Shown one piece after another: positions 59,414 to 64,000 of a DNA stretch of 64,000 nucleotides. Under the pieces are notes generated by a model. It saw only the letters and a list, made by a program, of their open reading frames with translations, did not search any database and was not told where the DNA came from. A program made the translations under genes and the position numbers. How positions within the stretch are numbered: position 1 is the stretch's first letter; the number at the start of each line of letters is the position of its first letter. The DNA comes from Roseovarius arcticus (GTDB lineage: Bacteria; Pseudomonadota; Alphaproteobacteria; Rhodobacterales; Rhodobacteraceae), in assembly GCF_006125015.1 (NCBI RefSeq), contig NZ_SZZN01000001.1, forward strand, positions 2,418,001 to 2,482,000. The letters run 5' to 3'.

Positions 59414-59446
59414 GAAAAAGGCCGCCCCGGTTTCCCGGCGCGGCCC
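59414..59446 (-). terminator. Rho-independent terminator of rpsD
   Basis: On the minus strand a GC-rich stem (59420-59430 with 59435-59445, one mismatch, short loop) is followed by five T's (59419-59415). It lies about 30 bases past the rpsD stop and isolates rpsD from hisC. Confidence 0.88.
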
Positions 59447-59474
59447 CTGCCCTGTGGCAAATGTGCAGAACTCT

Positions 59475-60095
59475 TTAGTTCTGCGCGTAGAATTCGATAA
59501 CCAGGTTCGGCTCCATTACGACGGCGTAGGGCACATCGCTGAGGCCGGGTGTGCGCACGAATGTCGCCTTCATCTTTGAGTGGTCAGCGTCGATGTAATC
59601 GGGCACGTCGCGCTCGGCCAGTTGGGTGGCCTCCAGAAGGACGGCAAGCTGCTTGGACTGCTCGCGCACTTCGATTACGTCGCCCTCTTTGACTCGGTAG
59701 GACGGAATGTTGACGCGGCGGCCGTTGACCATGACATGGCCGTGATTCACGAACTGGCGCGCGGCGAACACTGTCGGCACGAACTTGGCGCGGTAAACGA
59801 CGGCATCAAGACGGCGCTCGAGCAGGCCGATCAGGTTCTCGCCGGTGTCACCCTTAACGCGGGCGGCCTCGATGTAGACGCGCTTGAATTGCTTTTCGGT
59901 CAGGTCACCGTAGTGGCCCTTGAGCTTTTGCTTGGCGCGCAACTGAAGGCCGAAATCAGAAATCTTGGCCTTGCGGCGCTGGCCGTGCTGGCCGGGGCCG
60001 TATTCACGGCGATTTACTGGTGATTTGGGGCGGCCCCAAATGTTTTCGCCCATGCGGCGGTCTAGTTTGTACTTGGCAGACGTGCGTTTGGTCAC
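59475..60095 (-). CDS. rpsD: 30S ribosomal protein S4
   Basis: This primary rRNA-binding protein of the small subunit has 206 residues. The N terminus [44 protein letters not shown] is typical of alphaproteobacterial S4, and the S4 domain is [42 protein letters not shown]. The start is GTG behind AAGGAG. It has its own promoter and terminator here and is not within the alpha operon. Confidence 0.99.
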   Translation of the reverse strand: MTKRTSAKYKLDRRMGENIWGRPKSPVNRREYGPGQHGQRRKAKISDFGLQLRAKQKLKGHYGDLTEKQFKRVYIEAARVKGDTGENLIGLLERRLDAVVYRAKFVPTVFAARQFVNHGHVMVNGRRVNIPSYRVKEGDVIEVREQSKQLAVLLEATQLAERDVPDYIDADHSKMKATFVRTPGLSDVPYAVVMEPNLVIEFYAQN

Positions 60096-60192
60096 GGCTG
60101 ATCTCCTTCTTTAGTTTGCGAAGGGCGTTGTCCTTTGGATCGCTCCCGACAGGCATCCCCTTGCGAGGGCCACCAACACCAATGAAGCCGCG

Positions 60193-60220
60193 CTTATACC
60201 TGCGGCCCGGCCAGAGTCAA
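60193..60220 (-). promoter_or_regulatory. Putative strong promoter of rpsD
   Basis: TTGACT (60215-60220), 16 bases, TATAAG (60193-60198) on the minus strand: both boxes are near consensus. The predicted start gives a leader of about 90 bases. The remaining part of the 275-base gap towards smpB shows no gene. Confidence 0.75.
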
Positions 60221-60370
60221 CGGGCGCTGCGCCAAAAGAGATTTCATGCCTCCCCTCTCGGCGGAAGTGTCCGCCTGCCGGCAATGGGCGGGGATTTTTC
60301 CAGCAAGAAGAAAGCCGGGGGGCGCCCTCTATGACTGGACTTGGGCGCAGGGCGTGATTAGATCGCCTGC

Positions 60371-60847
60371 ATGGCAAAGACTGATGAGAACAAGAATTAC
60401 AAGGTGGTCGCCGAAAACCGGCGCGCGCGGTATGATTACGCGATCGAGGACGATATAGAATGCGGGATCATTCTTGAGGGGTCCGAGGTCAAATCCCTGC
60501 GCGAGGGCGGCTCGAACATCGCCGAGAGCTATGCATCCGTGGAAGATGGCGAGCTGTGGTTGGTGAACAGCTACGTCGCACCCTACAAGCAAGCCAAGAC
60601 ATTTGGCCATGACGAGAAGCGGCGGCGCAAGCTGCTGGTGTCGCGAAAGGAAATGGCGCGGCTGTGGTCCGACACGCAGCGCAAGGGCATGACGCTGGTG
60701 CCGCTGGTGCTGTATTTCAATCATCGCGGATTGGCCAAGCTGAAGATCGGCATCGCCAAGGGTAAGAAGAACCACGACAAACGCGAGAGTGACGCCAAGC
60801 GGGACTGGGGGCGGCAAAAGCAGCGCCTTCTAAAGGATCACCGCTGA
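60371..60847 (+). CDS. smpB: SsrA-binding protein SmpB
   Basis: This 158-residue protein carries tmRNA into stalled ribosomes. The start [39 protein letters not shown] and the C-terminal [28 protein letters not shown] are family hallmarks. No tmRNA gene (ssrA) is in the window. Its stop overlaps the next start by one base (TGATG). Confidence 0.97.
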   Translation: MAKTDENKNYKVVAENRRARYDYAIEDDIECGIILEGSEVKSLREGGSNIAESYASVEDGELWLVNSYVAPYKQAKTFGHDEKRRRKLLVSRKEMARLWSDTQRKGMTLVPLVLYFNHRGLAKLKIGIAKGKKNHDKRESDAKRDWGRQKQRLLKDHR

Positions 60848-61107
60848 TGGAACTGCTCATCGCGATGTTCTGCGGTGCGGTGGGCGCAGTTGTGGTGCGC
60901 TGGGTCTTGCGAGGGTCGACGCCGGGCGTCTGGATCGCAACTGTGCTGGGAATCCTTGGCGGCGCGGGTGCGTGGCAGGTGCTGGCGCTGATCGGGCCGG
61001 GGGAAAAGGCCGGGCCGCTGGCGATGTGGCATCTGGCGGGCGGCATGATCGGAGGCGGCGCCTTGCTGGCGCTGGCCGCGATCCTGCGAACGCGGCTCAG
61101 GCGGTAA
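60847..61107 (+). CDS. Small hypothetical membrane protein
   Basis: This 86-residue protein has three hydrophobic segments (about 3-20, 29-48 and 59-80) with a positive C terminus (RTRLRR), so it is probably an inner membrane protein. I do not recognise a family. It starts on the last base of the smpB stop codon, so it is translated with smpB. The glycine-rich helices recall transglycosylase-associated (GlsB/YeaQ) proteins, which have a similar size; that is a weak guess. Confidence 0.7.
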   Translation: MELLIAMFCGAVGAVVVRWVLRGSTPGVWIATVLGILGGAGAWQVLALIGPGEKAGPLAMWHLAGGMIGGGALLALAAILRTRLRR

Positions 61108-61173
61108 CGCGCCCTTGTCGCCACTAGGCGGCGGCGCTAATAATTCAGGCAAGTAGCAAAACGGGAGCCGATC

Positions 61174-62031
61174 ATGGCTGAGGACGATCCAAGAATTCTG
61201 GTCTCGACCGAGTGGCTGGGCGCGCATCTGAAGGATCCGGATCTGCGTATTCTGGATGCGACTGCGTTCCTGCCCGGCGCAGGGCGCGATGCACGTGCCG
61301 AGTATGGCGCGGCGCATATTCCGGGCGCACGATTTTTCGACATAGACGAAGTCAGCGATCACCGGTCGGATCTGCCGCATATGGCGCCCACAACCGAAAA
61401 ATTCATGTCGCGGATGCGCAGCCTAGGCGTCGGAGACGGGCATCAGGTGGTGGTCTATGACACACATGGTCTGTTTTCCGCGGCACGCGTGTGGTGGCTG
61501 TTTCGCCTGATGGGCCAGAGCGATATTGCGGTGCTGGACGGCGGCCTGCCCAAATGGCAGGCCGAGGGACGCCCGATTGAGGATATGGCCCCCATCGTGC
61601 GCGACCGTCATATGACGGTGCGGCGGCAGAACCAAATGGTCAAGGATGTGACCCAGGTCTCGGCCGCGTCAAAGCTGGGCGATCACACTATTTTGGACGC
61701 CCGTTCCGCCGCCCGTTTTCGCGGTGAGGCACCAGAGCCGCGCGAGGGGTTGCGCGCCGGTCATATTCCCGGGTCGCAAAATGTACCCTATACCGATCTG
61801 CTGAACGAGGACGGCACGATGAAGGCGCCTGACGCCTTGCGAGCGATCTTTGATACCGCCGGCGTGGACCTCAGCAAGCCGGTCATCACGACCTGCGGAT
61901 CTGGCATCACTGCGGCGGTTATCAATTTGGCGCTGGCGCGGATCGGTAACGTGAATAACGCGCTGTATGATGGATCATGGGCCGAGTGGGGTGCCTTTCC
62001 CACCGTGCCAGTGGCCACAGGCGAGGCCTGA
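61174..62031 (+). CDS. sseA: 3-mercaptopyruvate sulfurtransferase (rhodanese family)
   Basis: This 285-residue enzyme has two rhodanese domains (about 1-145 and 160-285). It moves sulfur from mercaptopyruvate or thiosulfate to an acceptor. The active loop CGSGITA with catalytic Cys241 is in the second domain and is closer to the mercaptopyruvate type than to thiosulfate rhodanese. Linker and first domain (VVVYDTHGLFSAARVWWLF, VLDGGLPKW) agree. The next gene starts one base after the stop. Confidence 0.93.
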   Translation: MAEDDPRILVSTEWLGAHLKDPDLRILDATAFLPGAGRDARAEYGAAHIPGARFFDIDEVSDHRSDLPHMAPTTEKFMSRMRSLGVGDGHQVVVYDTHGLFSAARVWWLFRLMGQSDIAVLDGGLPKWQAEGRPIEDMAPIVRDRHMTVRRQNQMVKDVTQVSAASKLGDHTILDARSAARFRGEAPEPREGLRAGHIPGSQNVPYTDLLNEDGTMKAPDALRAIFDTAGVDLSKPVITTCGSGITAAVINLALARIGNVNNALYDGSWAEWGAFPTVPVATGEA

Positions 62032-62032
62032 T

Positions 62033-63217
62033 ATGCTGGGCCGCCTGCCCGCCTTTTCCGCCGATGGCATCCTCAGGATCAAGGAACAACTACGCAGCGA
62101 TCCGCGCCCGGGCAAGATCGACCTTGGCGTTGGCGTCTATAAGGATGCCACCGGCGCGACGCCTATCATGCGCGCGGTCAAGCGGGCCGAGCGTCTGCTG
62201 TGGGAGGCCGAGACGACCAAGAGCTACACCGCGCTTCCCGGCGAGCCGGAGTATCTTGCGGCGATGCGGCGGCTGATATTAGGTGATGATTTCGAGGCAG
62301 GCCGCGTCGCGGCGATCGCCACCCCCGGCGGCACAGGCGCAGTGCGGCAAGGATTTGAATTGCTGCGCATGGCGCGGCCCGGCGTGCGGGTGTTCGTCAC
62401 CGATCCGACATGGGGTAACCACCTGAGTATCCTCAGCTATCTGGGGATCGAGACGGTTCCATTTCGCTACTTTGACCCCGCCACGCATGATGTCGACGCC
62501 CCCGGCATGCTGAGCGATCTCGCGGAGTTGCGCGAGGGCGACGTCGTTTTGCTTCATGGCTGCTGTCATAACCCATCTGGCGCCGACCCGGACGCGCAAG
62601 GCTGGCAGGCGCTGATCCGCGTGATTAATTCTGCGGGCGCCGTGCCCATGATTGATTTGGCGTACCAGGGATTTGGCGACGGGCTGGAGGCAGACGCCGC
62701 GGCAACGCGCGCGGTTTGCGCTGCATGCCCTGAGGTGCTGATCGCCGCCAGCTGTTCCAAAAACTTTGGCATCTACCGCGAGCGGACCGGCATCCTGCTG
62801 GCCGTTATGCAGGACGCAGGCTCACGCCCGCTGGCCCAAGGCGCGCTGACGCACCTGAACCGGCAGAGCTATTCCTTTCCACCCGATCATGGTGCGCGGC
62901 TGGTTACAATGGTCCTGAACGATGCGGGCCTGCGGGCCGATTGGCAGGGTGAATTGGACGGGATGCGCAGCCAGATCGTGTCGCTACGCGGTGCACTGGC
63001 GCAGGAACTGCGCAGGCGGTCAAACTCCGGCAGGTTCGATTTCGTTGAGGCCCATCGCGGTATGTTTTCGCTGATCGGTGCCAGCCCGGCACAGGTGGCA
63101 AGCCTGCGGGATGATCACGCGATCTATGTCATCGGCGACGGTCGGATCAATATCGCAGGCCTAGGAATGGGCGACGTGCCAGCCCTTGCCAAGGCGATGA
63201 TCAAGGTCGGCCTTTAA
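62033..63217 (+). CDS. Aspartate/aromatic aminotransferase (class I)
   Basis: This 394-residue PLP enzyme is of the TyrB/AspC type. The start GRLPAFSADGILRIKEQLRSDPRPGKIDLGVGVYKD, the PLP region LHGCCHNPSGADP, and the Schiff-base Lys243 in SCSKNFGIYRERTG are clear. The C terminus (DDHAIYVIGDGRINIAGLG) is typical. It would transaminate aromatic amino acids or aspartate. It is close behind the sulfurtransferase gene (one-base gap). Its exact substrate preference is not decided by these motifs. Confidence 0.9.
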   Translation: MLGRLPAFSADGILRIKEQLRSDPRPGKIDLGVGVYKDATGATPIMRAVKRAERLLWEAETTKSYTALPGEPEYLAAMRRLILGDDFEAGRVAAIATPGGTGAVRQGFELLRMARPGVRVFVTDPTWGNHLSILSYLGIETVPFRYFDPATHDVDAPGMLSDLAELREGDVVLLHGCCHNPSGADPDAQGWQALIRVINSAGAVPMIDLAYQGFGDGLEADAAATRAVCAACPEVLIAASCSKNFGIYRERTGILLAVMQDAGSRPLAQGALTHLNRQSYSFPPDHGARLVTMVLNDAGLRADWQGELDGMRSQIVSLRGALAQELRRRSNSGRFDFVEAHRGMFSLIGASPAQVASLRDDHAIYVIGDGRINIAGLGMGDVPALAKAMIKVGL

Positions 63218-63269
63218 GGCCCTCTCTCCAAGCCTTGCGCGCGGCGGCGCCTTACAGTTATCTGGCGTC

Positions 63270-64000
63270 ATGCCTCATACGCGCACCACACCCCTGATCC
63301 AATCGCTGCCCGCCACCGTGCCGTTCGTCGGCCCCGAGGTGCAGGAGCGGCTTAGCGGCGCGCGTTATACCGCCCGCCTTGGCGCGAATGAGAACGCGTT
63401 CGGCCCCTCGCCCCGCGCGGTGGAGGCGATGCAGGCCGCCGCGTCTGAGATCTGGCAATACGCCGATTCGTCCAGCTATGAGCTGCGTTCGGCGATAGCC
63501 CAGCGGCACCGGGCGACGCCCGAAAATATCGTGGTTGGTGAGGGAATTGACGGCCTGCTTGGCTATCTGGTGCGTATGATGATCGCGCCGGGCGATGCGG
63601 TGGTGACCTCCGGCGGCGCATATCCGACGTTCAATTATCACGCGGCCGGTTATGGCGGCACGATCCACAAGGTTGCCTATCGCGGCGACAGCGAAGATTT
63701 GCCCGCCCTGATGGCCCGCGCCTCCGAGACCAACGCCAAGCTGATCTATTTCGCCAACCCCGACAATCCGATGGGCAGTTGGTGCAAAGGCGCGGATATC
63801 GTCGCCGCGCTGGAGCATCTGCCAGACGGATGCCTGCTGATCCTCGACGAGGCCTATGTAGAATTCGCGCCCGAAGGGACAGCCGCGCCAGTCAGTGTCG
63901 ACGATCCGCGTGTGATCCGGATGCGCACCTTTTCCAAGGCCTATGGCATGGCAGGCGCCCGCGTCGGCTATGCCATCGGGGCGCAGCCGCTGATCGCGGA
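63270..64000 (+). CDS. HisC-like PLP aminotransferase, N-terminal part (cut by window edge)
   Basis: The first 243 residues of a second class II aminotransferase are present. They show RLGANENAFGPSPRAVEAM, YFANPDNPMGSWCKG, LILDEAYVEFAPE and the lysine region RMRTFSKAYGMAGARVGY. The rest is outside the window. It resembles HisC2 or a general PLP aminotransferase. The role beside the complete hisC at 58.3 kb is open; histidine, aromatic or other substrates are possible. Confidence 0.88.
   Translation, partial: MPHTRTTPLIQSLPATVPFVGPEVQERLSGARYTARLGANENAFGPSPRAVEAMQAAASEIWQYADSSSYELRSAIAQRHRATPENIVVGEGIDGLLGYLVRMMIAPGDAVVTSGGAYPTFNYHAAGYGGTIHKVAYRGDSEDLPALMARASETNAKLIYFANPDNPMGSWCKGADIVAALEHLPDGCLLILDEAYVEFAPEGTAAPVSVDDPRVIRMRTFSKAYGMAGARVGYAIGAQPLIA

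Overview
The window is a gene-dense, GC-rich chromosomal segment of an alphaproteobacterium, most likely a member of the Rhodobacteraceae (Roseobacter group). Support comes from the heterotetrameric sarcosine oxidase operon soxBDA, an F1-ATPase operon (atpHAGDC) without F0 genes beside it, the small SRP RNA followed by dnaX-ybaB-recR, the rsfS-rlmH-gpmI-envC-ctpA-rppH run, a CIRCE-controlled groESL operon, and Rhodobacteraceae-type proteins of unknown function (DUF2125, DUF2161, DUF1294, H-type lectin). I see no transposase, integrase, prophage, CRISPR array, tRNA or rRNA, and base use is even. It reads as core chromosome, not an island. Assignments are by recognition of motifs and family patterns; no search was run.

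Left part (1-18 kb): sarcosine oxidase genes on the minus strand with a divergent GlxA/AraC-type regulator; dapA; a soluble-type lytic transglycosylase; the SRP RNA with a recognisable promoter; a P-loop phosphatase and a zinc metallopeptidase; then DUF202 protein, dnaX, ybaB and recR (DNA replication and repair); a DUF4139 protein; asd (lysine, threonine and methionine pathway, with dapA); an MFS transporter; a histone-deacetylase-like amidohydrolase; and an MscS channel.

Middle part (18-42 kb): rsfS-rlmH (ribosome), gpmI-envC-ctpA-rppH and a small secreted protein; a GNAT/EamA pair convergent with a Nudix/Gre-like pair; a secreted hydrolase translationally coupled to a lone phnM; an MltB-type transglycosylase; groESL with CIRCE and promoter; a PD-(D/E)XK DUF2161 protein; a family II pyrophosphatase; a zinc/cation exporter; a HAD-IIA phosphatase; a MaoC hydratase; the coupled trio ribF-UPF0260-threonine aldolase; an alpha/beta hydrolase; prs; and an H-type lectin protein just beyond the terminator of the ATP synthase operon.

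Right part (42-64 kb): atpHAGDC; a methyltransferase divergent from gloB; clpA; a MotA/MotB-like (ZorAB-like) ion-motor pair with a very long periplasmic coiled coil, behind a ChaC-type gamma-glutamylcyclotransferase; a DUF2125 protein; the tightly overlapping hisC-tyrC-extensin operon; rpsD with clear promoter and terminator; smpB; a sulfurtransferase; an aromatic-type aminotransferase; and a second HisC-like aminotransferase cut by the window edge.

The best candidate for an undescribed system is the motor pair at 51.8-54.7 kb. Next come the zinc-ligand-free SoxD, the lectin beside the ATPase, the lone PhnM and the DUF2161 nuclease/winged-helix protein.
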